Positions 1 to 9,833 of a stretch of DNA of 64,000 nt are shown here, piece by piece (positions within the stretch are counted from its first letter, which is position 1; each line of letters opens with the position of its first letter). The translations under genes were made by a program, and so were the position numbers. The stretch is from an uncultured Pseudomonadota bacterium (GTDB lineage: Bacteria > Pseudomonadota > Gammaproteobacteria > Burkholderiales > Rhodocyclaceae), in assembly GCA_903870055.1 (NCBI GenBank), contig CAIQBG010000048.1:96597-160596 (forward strand), read 5' to 3'. Below the pieces are notes generated by a model. The model was not told where the DNA came from and searched no databases. It saw only the letters and a list, made by a program, of their open reading frames with translations.

Positions 1-822
1 TGCCTGGATGAATTGCATTGCGCCGAGATCGAAACCTATGATGATCATCGCATTGCCATGTGCTTCTCGTTGATGACGTTGGCTACACCGCTGCGTATTC
101 TGGATCCGGGCTGCACGGCCAAAACCTTCCCGGATTATTTCGACCGCTTTGCCGAAGTCGCCACGGCGGTGCCAGTGATTGCCATTGATGGCCCTTCGGC
201 CTCGGGTAAGGGTACCGTCACGCAACGCGTAGCCGATGCCCTGAGTTGGCATTACCTGGATTCAGGTGCGTTGTACCGTTTAACAGCCTTGGCTGCCCGT
301 AAAGCAGGTGTGGATTGGAACGATGAAGCCGCGGTGGCCAACATTGCCGCCCATCTGCCTGTTAGATTTGCCGGTGGGCAGACATTTTTGGGCGATGAAG
401 TGGTTGATGACCAGATGCGTACTGAAGAAATGGGTATCGGTGCTTCTACGGTTGGTGCGTTACCTGCGGTGCGCGAAGCCTTGCTGCTGCGCCAGCGCGC
501 ATTTCGTCAGGCACCCGGCCTGGTGGCTGATGGACGCGATATGGGGTCGGTGGTCTTTCCCGATGCCCAAACCAAGGTCTTTCTAACAGCGACCGCGGCT
601 GTACGTGCCGAAAGACGCTACAAGCAGTTGATCGAAAAAGGTTTTTCCGCTAAAATTCAAGACATTCTGCAGGATTTGGAAGATCGGGATGCCCGCGATG
701 CGGCGCGAACCGTGGCACCACTCCGGCAAGAAGCCGATGCCAAGCTTCTGGAAACGTCAAACCTAACGATCGCGCAAGCGGTTGATCAGGTTCTGGTTTG
801 GTCCGGAAATAAGGCGTCATAA
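1..822 (+). CDS. aroA-cmk: C-terminal part of AroA-Cmk fusion (EPSP synthase / cytidylate kinase), 5' truncated by window edge
   Basis: The reading frame is open from base 1. The first ~45 codons match the very end of EPSP synthase (AroA): YDDHRIAM, then [13 protein letters not shown]. The same frame runs without a stop into a complete cytidylate kinase with the P-loop GPSASGKGT (about bases 190-216), the DSGALYR motif and DGRDMG. AroA makes 5-enolpyruvylshikimate-3-phosphate for aromatic amino acids; Cmk phosphorylates CMP/dCMP. Fused AroA-Cmk proteins are annotated in some proteobacteria. A GTG at base 169 directly before the kinase could allow separate translation of Cmk, but I see no convincing ribosome-binding site there. 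rpsA follows, as cmk-rpsA does in many proteobacteria. Confidence 0.93.
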   Translation, partial: CLDELHCAEIETYDDHRIAMCFSLMTLATPLRILDPGCTAKTFPDYFDRFAEVATAVPVIAIDGPSASGKGTVTQRVADALSWHYLDSGALYRLTALAARKAGVDWNDEAAVANIAAHLPVRFAGGQTFLGDEVVDDQMRTEEMGIGASTVGALPAVREALLLRQRAFRQAPGLVADGRDMGSVVFPDAQTKVFLTATAAVRAERRYKQLIEKGFSAKIQDILQDLEDRDARDAARTVAPLRQEADAKLLETSNLTIAQAVDQVLVWSGNKAS

Positions 823-953
823 CCCCACGGTAAACGGGTTGTATCCCAGTACCTAACCGGTACCAGGGTCAGCTTTTTTGCTAATTCTTAACCTTAACAA
901 GGTGAGCAGTTGCCGTACATACGGTGCTGTTCTTGTCAGGAAATCCCTCTCTC

Positions 954-2648
954 ATGTCTCAAGCCGATACGTTCGAAAGTTTTGCCGCCCTATTTGAAGA
1001 AAGCCTTGCCCGCCAGGATATGCGCCAAGGTGAAGTCATCACTGCTGAAGTGGTGCGCATGGACCAGAATTTTGTGGTCGTTAATGCCGGACTCAAGTCC
1101 GAAAGCTATGTCCCCGTACACGAATTCCTCGATGACCAAGGTGTACTTGAAGTCGCTGTTGGCGATTTCGTACAAGTGGCCATTGAATCGCTCGAAGATG
1201 GTTTCGGTGAAACCCGTCTGTCGCGTGACCGCGCTAAACGTATCGCTGCCTGGAACTCGCTGGAAGCTGCTCTGAACGACGGCTCGCTGGTTACCGGCGC
1301 CATCACCGGTAAGGTGAAGGGTGGTCTGACTGTTATGGTTAACAGCGTTCGCGCCTTCCTGCCGGGTTCGCTGGTCGACACGCGTCCAGTTAAGGACACC
1401 ACGCCGTTCGAAGGCAAGACCATGGAGTTCAAGGTCATCAAGCTCGATCGCAAGCGTAACAACGTTGTGCTGTCGCGTCGTGCTGTTCTTGAAGAGAACA
1501 TGGGTGAAGATCGTCAGAAGCTGCTTGAAACCCTGCAAGAGGGTGCTGTTATCAAGGGCGTCGTCAAGAACATCACCGACTACGGTGCCTTCGTTGACCT
1601 CGGCGGTATCGACGGCCTGCTGCACATTACCGATCTGGCCTGGCGCCGTGTTCGTCACCCGTCCGAAGTTCTGGCCGTGGGCGACGAAGTTACTGCCAAG
1701 GTCCTCAAGTTCGATACCGAAAAGAACCGTGTATCGCTGGGTCTCAAGCAACTGGGCGACGACCCATGGGTTGGTATCTCACGTCGTTACCCTGCACAGA
1801 CCCGTCTGTTCGGCAAGGTAACCAACCTGACCGACTACGGTGCTTTCGTTGAAATCGAACAAGGTATCGAAGGTCTGGTTCACGTGTCTGAAATGGACTG
1901 GACCAACAAGAACATTCACCCATCAAAGGTTGTACAGCTGGGTGACGAAGTTGAAGTCATGATCCTTGAGATCGACGAAGACCGCCGCCGTATTTCGCTA
2001 GGCATGAAGCAGTGCCAGTCGAACCCATGGCAGGATTTCGGCCTGAACTTCAAGAAGGGTGACAAGATCAAGGGCGCTATCAAGTCGATCACCGACTTTG
2101 GTATCTTCATTGGTCTGGACGGTGGTATCGATGGTCTGGTACACCTGTCGGATTTGTCGTGGAACGTTGCTGGCGAAGAAGCCATCCGTAACTTCAAGAA
2201 GGGTGACGAAGTTGAAGCCATCGTTCTGGCCATCGACATCGACAAGGAACGCATCTCTCTGGGTATGAAGCAGATGGATGGAGACCCGTTCACGTCCTTC
2301 GTCGCTATGAACGACAAGAACAGCCTGGTTAACGGCACCGTTAAGAGCGTTGACGCTCGTGGCGCTGTCATTCAACTGGCTGACGACATCGAAGGTTACC
2401 TGCGCGCATCCGAGTTCTCGCGTGATCGCATCGATGATCTGACCCAACACGTTAAGGTTGGCGAAGAGCTCGAAACGATGATCACCAACGTGGATCGCAA
2501 GACCCGTTCGATCAATCTGTCGATCAAGGCTAAGGATCAGGCTGAACAGCATGAAGCCATGCAGAAGCTTTCTACGGACAGCTCGGCTGCCACCGGCACG
2601 ACCAATCAGGGCGCGCTGCTGAAAGCCAAGATGAACCAGCAGGGCTGA
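954..2648 (+). CDS. rpsA: 30S ribosomal protein S1
   Basis: Ribosomal protein S1 (564 aa) brings mRNA to the 30S subunit. The protein is built from six consecutive S1/OB-fold repeats; the recurring pattern [22 protein letters not shown] (shown in part), [11 protein letters not shown] and [11 protein letters not shown] marks repeats 3-5. Length is close to the E. coli protein (557 aa). I start at ATG 954 ([10 protein letters not shown]) because family members begin just before this acidic helix; an in-frame upstream start at 924 would add ten unconserved residues. The 130-base leader after cmk is the expected place for S1 autoregulation, but I cannot identify the element. ihfB follows after 7 bases. 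Confidence 0.97.
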   Translation: MSQADTFESFAALFEESLARQDMRQGEVITAEVVRMDQNFVVVNAGLKSESYVPVHEFLDDQGVLEVAVGDFVQVAIESLEDGFGETRLSRDRAKRIAAWNSLEAALNDGSLVTGAITGKVKGGLTVMVNSVRAFLPGSLVDTRPVKDTTPFEGKTMEFKVIKLDRKRNNVVLSRRAVLEENMGEDRQKLLETLQEGAVIKGVVKNITDYGAFVDLGGIDGLLHITDLAWRRVRHPSEVLAVGDEVTAKVLKFDTEKNRVSLGLKQLGDDPWVGISRRYPAQTRLFGKVTNLTDYGAFVEIEQGIEGLVHVSEMDWTNKNIHPSKVVQLGDEVEVMILEIDEDRRRISLGMKQCQSNPWQDFGLNFKKGDKIKGAIKSITDFGIFIGLDGGIDGLVHLSDLSWNVAGEEAIRNFKKGDEVEAIVLAIDIDKERISLGMKQMDGDPFTSFVAMNDKNSLVNGTVKSVDARGAVIQLADDIEGYLRASEFSRDRIDDLTQHVKVGEELETMITNVDRKTRSINLSIKAKDQAEQHEAMQKLSTDSSAATGTTNQGALLKAKMNQQG

Positions 2649-2655
2649 TCTTCGA

Positions 2656-3021
2656 ATGACCAAGTCAGAACTTATCGCACGGCTGGCGGAACGTTTTCCC
2701 CAGCTGGTTGCGAAAGATGCCGAGATTGCCGTTAAGGTAATTCTGGACGCGATGACTGATGCGCTCGCCCGTGGCGATCGCATCGAGATTCGCGGCTTCG
2801 GCAGCTTTTCGCTCAACCACCGTCCGCCGCGTGTAGGTCGTAATCCCCGTTCGGGAGAGCGCGTCGAAGTCCCTGAGAAGTGGGTTCCCCATTTCAAGGC
2901 GGGCAAAGAACTGCGTGAACGGGTGGATGCTGCTGATCTGACAGAAGTTTCGAGTGCATCGAACGAAACCGAAGTCCCGGTATTTGCCGTGGCTGCTCAG
3001 GGATCGATCAACGCCCTCTAA
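2656..3021 (+). CDS. ihfB: Integration host factor subunit beta
   Basis: IHF beta pairs with IHF alpha to bend DNA sharply in recombination and transcription. The first ~94 residues are a typical HU/IHF fold: [11 protein letters not shown] at the start, the RGFGSFSL strand, and the DNA-intercalating arm GRNPRSGE with its proline. Length is 121 aa, about 27 longer than the E. coli protein, because of a low-complexity C-terminal tail rich in Ser, Glu, Val and Ala (from around residue 95). The gene sits 7 bases behind rpsA, the classic rpsA-ihfB arrangement, and is followed by a strong terminator. Confidence 0.96.
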   Translation: MTKSELIARLAERFPQLVAKDAEIAVKVILDAMTDALARGDRIEIRGFGSFSLNHRPPRVGRNPRSGERVEVPEKWVPHFKAGKELRERVDAADLTEVSSASNETEVPVFAVAAQGSINAL

Positions 3022-3050
3022 GCTGATTGAGTCATTTGCGGTAAACTAAA

Positions 3051-3078
3051 AGCGCTGGTGAAAACCGGCGCTTTTTTT
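3051..3078 (+). terminator. Rho-independent terminator after ihfB
   Basis: Stem AGCGCTGGT / ACCGGCGCT (9 pairs, one G-T), loop GAAA, followed by seven T. It ends 29 bases before lapA, so lapA-lapB probably has its own promoter or depends on read-through. Confidence 0.88.
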
Positions 3079-3107
3079 ATGTTCGAGTTGGGTTTGGGGA
3101 GACAAAG

Positions 3108-3407
3108 ATGCGGGTTATCGCCTGGTTTGTACGTATTGTGGTGTTTCTGTTCTTGCTGGGCTTTGCGCTGGAGAACACCGAACCGGTCGTTATCAACTTC
3201 TTCCTGGGGTACTTCCTCGAAGCGCCACTAGTGGCGGTGCTGTTGGGCGTGCTGCTCATCGGCTGCCTGTTTGGGGTATTGATCATGTTGCCTTCCCTGT
3301 TGCGCATACGCCGTGAGGCTGCACGTTTGCGTAGAGAAGTGGCTCATAAAGCCCCAGTCAATTCTGTGCCAAGCGAATCCGAAGCGCTGGCCGCTCCTAA
3401 GCACTGA
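3108..3407 (+). CDS. lapA: LapA-family inner-membrane protein (DUF1049)
   Basis: A 99-residue protein with two hydrophobic helices (about residues 5-20 and 38-62) joined by a short loop containing ENTEPVVINFF, the recognisable LapA/YciS pattern, then a positively charged cytoplasmic tail (RIRREAARLRREV). LapA works with LapB at the inner membrane in controlling LPS synthesis through LpxC turnover. The start has a purine-rich site (GGGGAGAC) about 8 bases upstream. It lies just ahead of lapB, as in enterobacteria and other proteobacteria. Confidence 0.85.
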   Translation: MRVIAWFVRIVVFLFLLGFALENTEPVVINFFLGYFLEAPLVAVLLGVLLIGCLFGVLIMLPSLLRIRREAARLRREVAHKAPVNSVPSESEALAAPKH

Positions 3408-3417
3408 AAGAACTGTC

Positions 3418-4587
3418 ATGCTGACGCTAGAGCCCTGGGCATTACTGATTCTGCCGCTGTTTTTTGCAATAGGCTGGATTGCCGCCCGTATCGATATCAA
3501 ACATGTAGTGGCAGATTCCCGCCGTCTACCCAAAGCCTACTTCCAGGGTCTGAACTTTCTGCTCAACGAGCAGCCGGATCGCGCCATTGAAGCCTTTAAC
3601 GAAGTCGTACGTGTCGAGCCAGAAACTGTCGAGCTGCATTTTGCGCTGGGCGCGCTGTTCCGCCGCCGTGGTGAGTTAGAACGCGCATTGCGCATTCACC
3701 AGAACCTGATCAACCGGGAAGATCTGCCTGCGCCCCTTAAAGAACAAGCGATGTTCGAGTTGGGGGTGGATTACCTTAAATCTGGCCTGCTGGATCGCTC
3801 GGAAGAGATTTTCAAGCGTTTATCCGAAGGCGCACGCCGTGAAGAAGCGTTGAAACAATTGCTGGAGATTTATCAACTCGAGAAGTCTTGGGATAAGGCG
3901 ATTGAACTTGCCGAACGTATTCCGGATCTGGCGGCACAGCATGAGGTCGCCGAATTCTGGTGCGAAATGGCTGAAAATGCCCTCATTCGTTCTAAAACGG
4001 ATGAAGCACGCCGACATGTGCAACAGGCACTTAGCCTGCATCGGCAGTGTGTGCGAGCCAGCATTATTGCAGGGGATATTGAACGTAAAGAAGGCCATGA
4101 AGAACGTGCCATTGAGTCTTGGTTACGTATTGAACAGCAACAGCCGGAGTTTCTGGCGCTGGTGGCAAGCCGTATTGCTGAAGTGTACAAAGGCTTGGGT
4201 CGCCAGGCCGAAGGGATGCAGTTGCTTAAGGGTTTTCTGACTCGGTATGCTTCAGTTGATATGCTGGATGTGGTTTGCCAGCAGGTAGTGGAAGAAGAGG
4301 GTGCCCAGGCGGCCTATGATTTCGCGATTGCCGAACTACACCGTACACCGAGTCTGATCGCCCTGAACAAAGCGCTAGAAGCCCGCGCCGCTATTACGCC
4401 GGCAGAGCAATTGGCCGACTTGGAGTTGGTTAAAAAGCTGGTCAAGGCACAGACGCAGCGTCTCTCCCGGTACACCTGTAAATCGTGTGGGTTTAAGGCG
4501 CGGCAATTTTACTGGCGCTGTCCGGCTTGCAGCGAATGGGAGTCCTATCCGCCCAAGCGTTCGGAAGAGTTTGCGCTCATCCAGTAA
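3418..4587 (+). CDS. lapB: LPS assembly protein LapB (TPR protein with rubredoxin-like zinc ribbon)
   Basis: 389 aa, the same length as E. coli LapB/YciM. An N-terminal membrane anchor (LEPWALLILPLFFAIGW) is followed by tandem TPR helices (for example DRAIEAFNEVVRVEPE) and a C-terminal metal ribbon with two cysteine pairs, CKSC and CPAC. LapB acts as an adaptor that promotes FtsH-mediated LpxC degradation and so balances LPS with phospholipid. I start at ATG 3418, ten bases after the lapA stop; a longer frame from 3313 overlaps lapA and would add 35 unrelated residues. Next to nucleotide-sugar and heptose genes, it fits an LPS cluster. Confidence 0.93.
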   Translation: MLTLEPWALLILPLFFAIGWIAARIDIKHVVADSRRLPKAYFQGLNFLLNEQPDRAIEAFNEVVRVEPETVELHFALGALFRRRGELERALRIHQNLINREDLPAPLKEQAMFELGVDYLKSGLLDRSEEIFKRLSEGARREEALKQLLEIYQLEKSWDKAIELAERIPDLAAQHEVAEFWCEMAENALIRSKTDEARRHVQQALSLHRQCVRASIIAGDIERKEGHEERAIESWLRIEQQQPEFLALVASRIAEVYKGLGRQAEGMQLLKGFLTRYASVDMLDVVCQQVVEEEGAQAAYDFAIAELHRTPSLIALNKALEARAAITPAEQLADLELVKKLVKAQTQRLSRYTCKSCGFKARQFYWRCPACSEWESYPPKRSEEFALIQ

Positions 4588-4681
4588 ATGGCAGTTCAGG
4601 GGTGTCAAATCCCTGAAATAGCCCTGAAATTGCAGGCCACGCTGGTAAAATAGGCAGCATTATCAATGCGGGAATCCTTGC

Positions 4682-5851
4682 ATGAAAATTGCCATTGCCG
4701 GAACAGGTTACGTGGGTTTGTCCAACGGTGTGCTGCTCTCGCAGCACCATGAAGTCGTTGCGCTGGACATCGTTCCCGAGAAGGTTGAGAAGATCAACCG
4801 TAAAGAGTCTCCCATTGAAGATCATGAACTTGAGGACTACCTCAAGAACAAGCCTTTGAACTTCCGAGCGACGCTGGATAAGAAGGAAGCCTACGAAGGC
4901 GCCGACTACGTCATCATCGCCACCCCCACTGACTACGACCCGGAAACCAACTACTTCAATACCAAATCCATTGAAGCCGTTATCCGCGACGTCATGGCGA
5001 TTAATCCCAACGCCACCATGGTCATCAAATCGACCATCCCCGTTGGTTACACCGTAAAAACCCGGGAAGCGCTCGGCACTGAGAACCTCATCTTCTCGCC
5101 AGAGTTCCTGCGTGAAGGCCGAGCTCTCTACGACAACCTGCATCCTTCCCGCATCGTCGTTGGCGAACGCTCAAAGCGAGCAGAGATCTTTGCGGGCCTC
5201 CTCAAAGAAGGCGCCATCAAAAAGGACATACCCGTCCTCTTTACTGATGCCACAGAAGCCGAAGCCGTCAAACTCTTTGCTAACACCTATCTGGCCATGC
5301 GTGTCTCGTACTTCAACGAACTCGACACCTATGCCGCTACCCATGGGCTGGACAGTAAACAGATCATCGACGGCGTAGGGCTCGATCCACGCATCGGCAC
5401 CCACTACAACAACCCCAGCTTTGGCTATGGGGGTTACTGCCTGCCTAAAGACACCAAACAGTTGCTGGCTAACTACCGTGATGTCCCGCAAAACCTCATC
5501 CACGCCATCGTTGAATCCAACACCACCCGTAAAGACTTCATTGCCGACGAAATCATCCGTCGCAACCCCAAAGTGGTTGGTGTCTACCGCCTCATCATGA
5601 AAGCGGGTTCGGATAACTTCCGTGCCTCCTCCATCCAGGGCATCATGAAGCGCATCAAAGCCAAAGGCATTGAAGTCATCATCTATGAACCGGCACTACA
5701 TGAAGCAGAATTTTTCAACTCCCGTGTAGTTACCGATCTGAACGAATTCAAGCAAGTATCAGACGTCATCATCAGCAACCGCATGGCCGATGTGCTCGAA
5801 GACGTGGCGGCTAAGGTCTATACGCGCGATTTGTTTGGTAGTGATTCCTGA
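4682..5851 (+). CDS. ugd: UDP-glucose 6-dehydrogenase
   Basis: Oxidises UDP-glucose twice with NAD to UDP-glucuronate, a precursor for capsule, exopolysaccharide or LPS sugars. The N-terminal Rossmann motif is GTGYVG (residues 7-12), the catalytic cysteine is C253 in [10 protein letters not shown], and the middle helix carries [11 protein letters not shown]. Length (389 aa) matches the compact E. coli-type enzyme (388 aa). rfbB follows after 12 bases. Third positions look richer in C (many CTC, ATC, AAC, GCC) than in flanking lapB or rfbD, a trait shared with rfbB and glmS in this window. Confidence 0.95.
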   Translation: MKIAIAGTGYVGLSNGVLLSQHHEVVALDIVPEKVEKINRKESPIEDHELEDYLKNKPLNFRATLDKKEAYEGADYVIIATPTDYDPETNYFNTKSIEAVIRDVMAINPNATMVIKSTIPVGYTVKTREALGTENLIFSPEFLREGRALYDNLHPSRIVVGERSKRAEIFAGLLKEGAIKKDIPVLFTDATEAEAVKLFANTYLAMRVSYFNELDTYAATHGLDSKQIIDGVGLDPRIGTHYNNPSFGYGGYCLPKDTKQLLANYRDVPQNLIHAIVESNTTRKDFIADEIIRRNPKVVGVYRLIMKAGSDNFRASSIQGIMKRIKAKGIEVIIYEPALHEAEFFNSRVVTDLNEFKQVSDVIISNRMADVLEDVAAKVYTRDLFGSDS

Positions 5852-5863
5852 GGCTGTGACGAT

Positions 5864-6934
5864 ATGACGATACTAGTAACAGGCGCTGCCGGCTTTATCG
5901 GCTCTAACTTCGTACTCGACTGGCTCGAGCAATTCAATGAACCGGTCGTTAACCTCGACCTACTCACCTACGCCGGTAACCTCGAGAACCTCAAAGAACT
6001 CGAAGGTGACCCACGTCACCAATTCGTCCGTGGCAGCATTGGTGACCGCAGCCTAGTCGCCAACCTGCTGGCCGACACCAAACCGCGTGCCGTCATCAAC
6101 TTTGCCGCTGAAAGCCATGTCGATCGTTCGATCCATGGCCCCGGTGACTTCATACAGACCAACATCGTCGGCACCTTTAACCTGCTGGAATCGGTGCGTG
6201 GTTACTGGAACGACCTCCCAGAAGCAGAGAAGGCCGCCTTCCGCTTCCTCCATGTGTCTACTGACGAAGTCTATGGCTCTCTTTCTAAAGAAGATCCACC
6301 CTTCTCGGAAGCTAACCAGTACGAACCCAATAGCCCCTACAGTGCCAGTAAAGCCGCTAGTGACCACTTGGTCCGCGCCTGGCATCACACCTATGGACTC
6401 CCCGTTGTTACCACCAACTGCTCTAACAACTACGGTCCCTATCACTTCCCGGAAAAGCTCATCCCGCTCTGCATCCTGAATGCATTGAACGGCAAACCGT
6501 TACCCATCTACGGTGATGGCCAGCAGATCCGTGACTGGCTCTACGTCAAAGACCACTGCAGCGCTATCCGTCGAGTACTCGAAGCCGGCAAACTGGGTGA
6601 AACCTACAACGTCGGTGGCTGGAACGAAAAAGCCAACCTAGACGTTGTTAACACCCTGTGCGCCATCCTCGATGAACTTAAACCGCGTGCTGATGGCCAA
6701 AGCTACGCCACGCAAATCACCTTCGTCCAGGATCGGCCTGGACACGACCGCCGCTACGCGATTGATGCTCGTAAGCTCGAAAAGGAACTGGGCTGGAAGC
6801 CGCAGGAAACCTTCGAGACCGGTATCAAGAAAACCGTACAGTGGTATCTGGATAACCAGGACTGGGTCAACCATGTAGCCAGTGGTGAGTACCGAAACTG
6901 GGTCGAGAAACAATACGACGGGCAGCACAACTAA
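5864..6934 (+). CDS. rfbB: dTDP-glucose 4,6-dehydratase
   Basis: Converts dTDP-glucose to dTDP-4-keto-6-deoxyglucose, second step towards dTDP-rhamnose and other deoxysugars. It is an extended SDR: GAAGFIG at residues 7-13, [17 protein letters not shown], and the catalytic [10 protein letters not shown]. Length (356 aa) is normal. It is two bases ahead of rfbD, so the two are translated together. The other two dTDP-rhamnose genes (rfbA, rfbC) are not in the window. Codon use is C-ending, like ugd. Confidence 0.95.
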   Translation: MTILVTGAAGFIGSNFVLDWLEQFNEPVVNLDLLTYAGNLENLKELEGDPRHQFVRGSIGDRSLVANLLADTKPRAVINFAAESHVDRSIHGPGDFIQTNIVGTFNLLESVRGYWNDLPEAEKAAFRFLHVSTDEVYGSLSKEDPPFSEANQYEPNSPYSASKAASDHLVRAWHHTYGLPVVTTNCSNNYGPYHFPEKLIPLCILNALNGKPLPIYGDGQQIRDWLYVKDHCSAIRRVLEAGKLGETYNVGGWNEKANLDVVNTLCAILDELKPRADGQSYATQITFVQDRPGHDRRYAIDARKLEKELGWKPQETFETGIKKTVQWYLDNQDWVNHVASGEYRNWVEKQYDGQHN

Positions 6935-6936
6935 TC

Positions 6937-7833
6937 ATGGGCTTTTATAAAAAGATCCTCTTGCTCGGCAAAGACGGTCAGGTCGGCTGGGAGCTACAAC
7001 GTGCTCTGTCACCGCTGGGCGAACTGACGGCACTGAATCGTAGCGAATGTGATCTGGCTAATCCGGATCAGATTCAAGCGGTTCTGGAACAGTATGAGCC
7101 GGAAGTGATCGTCAATGCAGCGGCCTATACCGCCGTTGATAAGGCAGAAGAAGACACAACTGGTGCGCGACGTATCAATGCCGATGCCGTGGGCGAGCTT
7201 GCTCAGTACGCCCGGGAAATGGGCTCGCTGCTGGTGCATTACTCCACCGACTATGTATTCGATGGCAGCAAACCTGAAGCCTATGCCGAAGATGATCTGA
7301 CTAATCCGCTCAGCGTTTACGGTAAGACCAAACTTGAAGGCGAAGAAAAAATTCGCGCTGCCTTGTGCCGTCATCTGATCTTCCGCACCAGCTGGGTCTA
7401 TGCAGCCCGTGGGGGCAATTTTGCCCGCACCATGCTGCGCCTGGCACAGGAACGTGAAACGCTTAATGTGATCGATGACCAGATCGGCGCACCGACCTCG
7501 GCGGAACTCATTGCTGATGTGACAGCGCATGCGCTGCGAGATGTGCTTTCGGGTCGCGCACCTGGCGGTACCTATCATCTGGCTGCCGCCGGCGAGACCA
7601 GCTGGTACGGGTACGCCAAATTCGTGACAGATCGTGCCCGAGCGCAAGGGCAAGTCTTGGCGCTTGCTGCGGATGGCCTGAAGCCGATTCCGGCCACGCA
7701 ATACCCACTGCCTGCACAACGGCCGCAGAATTCCCGTTTGAACACCCATCTGCTCGAGCGCAGCTTCGCATTAAAACTGCCACATTGGCAGCAGGGTGTA
7801 GCGCGTGTGCTCGATGAGTGGCAAACCAACTAA
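6937..7833 (+). CDS. rfbD: dTDP-4-dehydrorhamnose reductase
   Basis: Performs the NAD(P)H-dependent last step of dTDP-L-rhamnose synthesis. Visible features are the nucleotide-binding GKDGQVG (residues 11-17), AAYTAVDKAEED, STDYVFDG, the catalytic YGKTKLEGE and FRTSWVY, all typical of RfbD/RmlD. At 298 aa it is of normal length. Codon use returns to the mixed pattern of the surrounding chromosome, unlike rfbB two bases upstream, so rfbB and rfbD may not share the same recent history. rfaE1 follows after 26 bases. Confidence 0.94.
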   Translation: MGFYKKILLLGKDGQVGWELQRALSPLGELTALNRSECDLANPDQIQAVLEQYEPEVIVNAAAYTAVDKAEEDTTGARRINADAVGELAQYAREMGSLLVHYSTDYVFDGSKPEAYAEDDLTNPLSVYGKTKLEGEEKIRAALCRHLIFRTSWVYAARGGNFARTMLRLAQERETLNVIDDQIGAPTSAELIADVTAHALRDVLSGRAPGGTYHLAAAGETSWYGYAKFVTDRARAQGQVLALAADGLKPIPATQYPLPAQRPQNSRLNTHLLERSFALKLPHWQQGVARVLDEWQTN

Positions 7834-7859
7834 CTGATTTGATCTGATAAAACGACACC

Positions 7860-8789
7860 ATGACCATGATCGATTTCTCTAAAACACGTTTGCTCGTCGT
7901 CGGCGATGTCATGCTGGACCGTTACTGGTTTGGTGAAGTCTCACGTATCTCGCCAGAAGCGCCGGTGCCTGTCGTCCACGTGCACAAGGAAGAAGTGCGA
8001 CCCGGGGGCGCTGCTAACGTAGCGCGCAACATCGTAGCGCTGGGTGGTCAGGTCTCGCTGCTATCTGTGGTCGGCACCGATGAAGCGGGCCAAACGCTGC
8101 GTGGCTTACTTGAAGAGGCTGGGGTCGCTACGGGTCTGCATGATGACGAAGGTATTCGTACCACTGTTAAACTGCGCGTGCTCGGTCGTCAGCAACAGCT
8201 GCTACGTATCGACTTTGAAACTGCGCCTTCGCATGAAGTCCTACAGGCCAAGCTGGCTGACTTCGAACGCCAACTGCCAGAGCATGATCTCGTTATTTTG
8301 TCTGACTACGGCAAAGGTGGTTTGACACACATCACCCAGATGATTGAAATGGCCAAGGCAGCTGGTAAGCGTGTGCTGGTTGACCCGAAGGGCGATGACT
8401 ACGCTCGTTACGCTGGAGCCAGCTTGCTGACGCCAAATCGCTCGGAACTGCGTGAAGTCGTGGGCAAGTGGGACAACGAAGCTGATCTTAAAGCCAAGGT
8501 TGATACGCTGCGCGACAAGCTGAATCTCGAAGCACTCTTGCTCACACGTAGTGAAGAGGGCATGTCGCTGTTCCGTCCGGAAGGCGTGTTTAATCAAGCC
8601 GCCAAAGCCCGTGAAGTGTTCGACGTTTCGGGTGCCGGGGATACGGTCATCGCTACGCTGGCGCTTATGCTGGCCAGTGGTGCGGATTACACGGAAGCAG
8701 TGCGTGTAGCCAACCTGGCTGCCAGTATTGTGGTGGGTAAACTGGGTACCGCTGTCGTTACCCACGAAGAGCTGCAACAGGCGCTCTAA
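7860..8789 (+). CDS. rfaE1: D-glycero-beta-D-manno-heptose-7-phosphate kinase (RfaE domain I, stand-alone)
   Basis: A PfkB-family sugar kinase that makes heptose 1,7-bisphosphate for the LPS inner core. Motifs: GGAANVARN (about residues 49-57) and the C-terminal DVSGAGDT with the catalytic base D261. In enterobacteria this domain is fused to an adenylyltransferase as HldE; here the protein ends after the kinase (309 aa), and the second half is encoded separately at 43009-43509. A second ATG six bases in (7866, MIDFSK) is an equally possible start; neither has a strong ribosome-binding site. hldD follows. Confidence 0.93.
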   Translation: MTMIDFSKTRLLVVGDVMLDRYWFGEVSRISPEAPVPVVHVHKEEVRPGGAANVARNIVALGGQVSLLSVVGTDEAGQTLRGLLEEAGVATGLHDDEGIRTTVKLRVLGRQQQLLRIDFETAPSHEVLQAKLADFERQLPEHDLVILSDYGKGGLTHITQMIEMAKAAGKRVLVDPKGDDYARYAGASLLTPNRSELREVVGKWDNEADLKAKVDTLRDKLNLEALLLTRSEEGMSLFRPEGVFNQAAKAREVFDVSGAGDTVIATLALMLASGADYTEAVRVANLAASIVVGKLGTAVVTHEELQQAL

Positions 8790-8828
8790 CAGAAACGTAT
8801 TGAAAGAATAATCGGGGAGAACTACATC

Positions 8829-9833
8829 ATGGCTGTTCTTGTTACGGGTGCTGCCGGCTTTATCGGCGCCAACATTGTTAAAGCGCTCAACGCGCGTGGT
8901 ATCACCGACATCATTGCCGTTGATAACCTGACGAATGCCGCTAAGTTCCATAATCTGGTTGATTGCCAAATCAGCGACTATTTCGACAAGCGCGACTTTC
9001 TGCCGCGTCTGTTGGCTGGAGACTTCGATGGCGATATCGACGCCATCCTGCACCAGGGCGCCTGCTCCGACACTATGGAGCATGATGGTCATTACATGAT
9101 GGAGAACAACTATCGTTACTCCCTCGACCTGATGGATTGGTCACAGGATCAAGATGTGCCGATGTTGTACGCCTCTAGCGCAGCTACCTATGGCGGTAGC
9201 ACGGAGTTCCGTGAAGAACCGGCTTGTGAAGCACCACTTAACGTTTACGGTTACTCGAAGCTACTATTCGATCAGATCGTACGTCGCCGTTTAAAAGACA
9301 GCACTACGCAGATCGCCGGCTTCCGATACTTCAACGTGTATGGTCCACGTGAATCACATAAGGGTCGTATGGCTTCAGTGGCATTTCACAACTTCAACCA
9401 GTTCCGTGAAAACGGTAAAGTGAAGTTGTTCGAAGGCTCGCATGGCTATACGAATGGCGGTCAACAACGTGATTTCATTTTTGTTGAAGACCTCGTTAAG
9501 GTCAACCTGTGGTTCCTGGAGAACACCCATGTATCGGGCATCTTCAACCTGGGCTCAGGTAACGCACAGAGCTTCAATGATGTGGCCGCTGCTACAGTAA
9601 ATACTTGCCGTCGCCTGAAGGGCGAGAGTGAGCTGTCGCTGGAAGAATTGGTTAGTCAGGGTCTGATTGAATACATTCCGTTCCCTGAAGCGCTGAAGGG
9701 CAAGTATCAGGCGTTCACCCAGGCTGATCTAACGCGCTTGCGTAAAGCCGGTTACGACCAGCCTTTCCATACCGTGGAAGAGGGTGTGAGCAAGTACGTA
9801 GAGTGGCTGCATGCCAACCCGCCCAAACTATAA
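8829..9833 (+). CDS. hldD: ADP-L-glycero-D-manno-heptose 6-epimerase
   Basis: Last enzyme in the synthesis of ADP-L-glycero-D-manno-heptose, the inner-core LPS heptose donor. It is an extended SDR: GAAGFIG at residues 7-13, [13 protein letters not shown] characteristic of the HldD family, SSAATYGG, the active-site YGYSKLLFD, and [11 protein letters not shown]. Length 334 aa. A GGGGAG ribosome-binding site sits 9 bases before the ATG. Its last 23 bases overlap the start of cysM in another frame. Confidence 0.95.
   Translation: MAVLVTGAAGFIGANIVKALNARGITDIIAVDNLTNAAKFHNLVDCQISDYFDKRDFLPRLLAGDFDGDIDAILHQGACSDTMEHDGHYMMENNYRYSLDLMDWSQDQDVPMLYASSAATYGGSTEFREEPACEAPLNVYGYSKLLFDQIVRRRLKDSTTQIAGFRYFNVYGPRESHKGRMASVAFHNFNQFRENGKVKLFEGSHGYTNGGQQRDFIFVEDLVKVNLWFLENTHVSGIFNLGSGNAQSFNDVAAATVNTCRRLKGESELSLEELVSQGLIEYIPFPEALKGKYQAFTQADLTRLRKAGYDQPFHTVEEGVSKYVEWLHANPPKL

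Noticed and set aside
990..2906. Long minus-strand open frames opposite rpsA and ihfB
   Set aside because: They are antisense to highly conserved genes, have no recognisable domain or ribosome-binding site, and arise from codon bias.
4595..4617. Hairpin TTCAGGG/CCCTGAA after lapB as a terminator
   Set aside because: Nine-base loop, only 7 pairs and no T tract; too weak to call.
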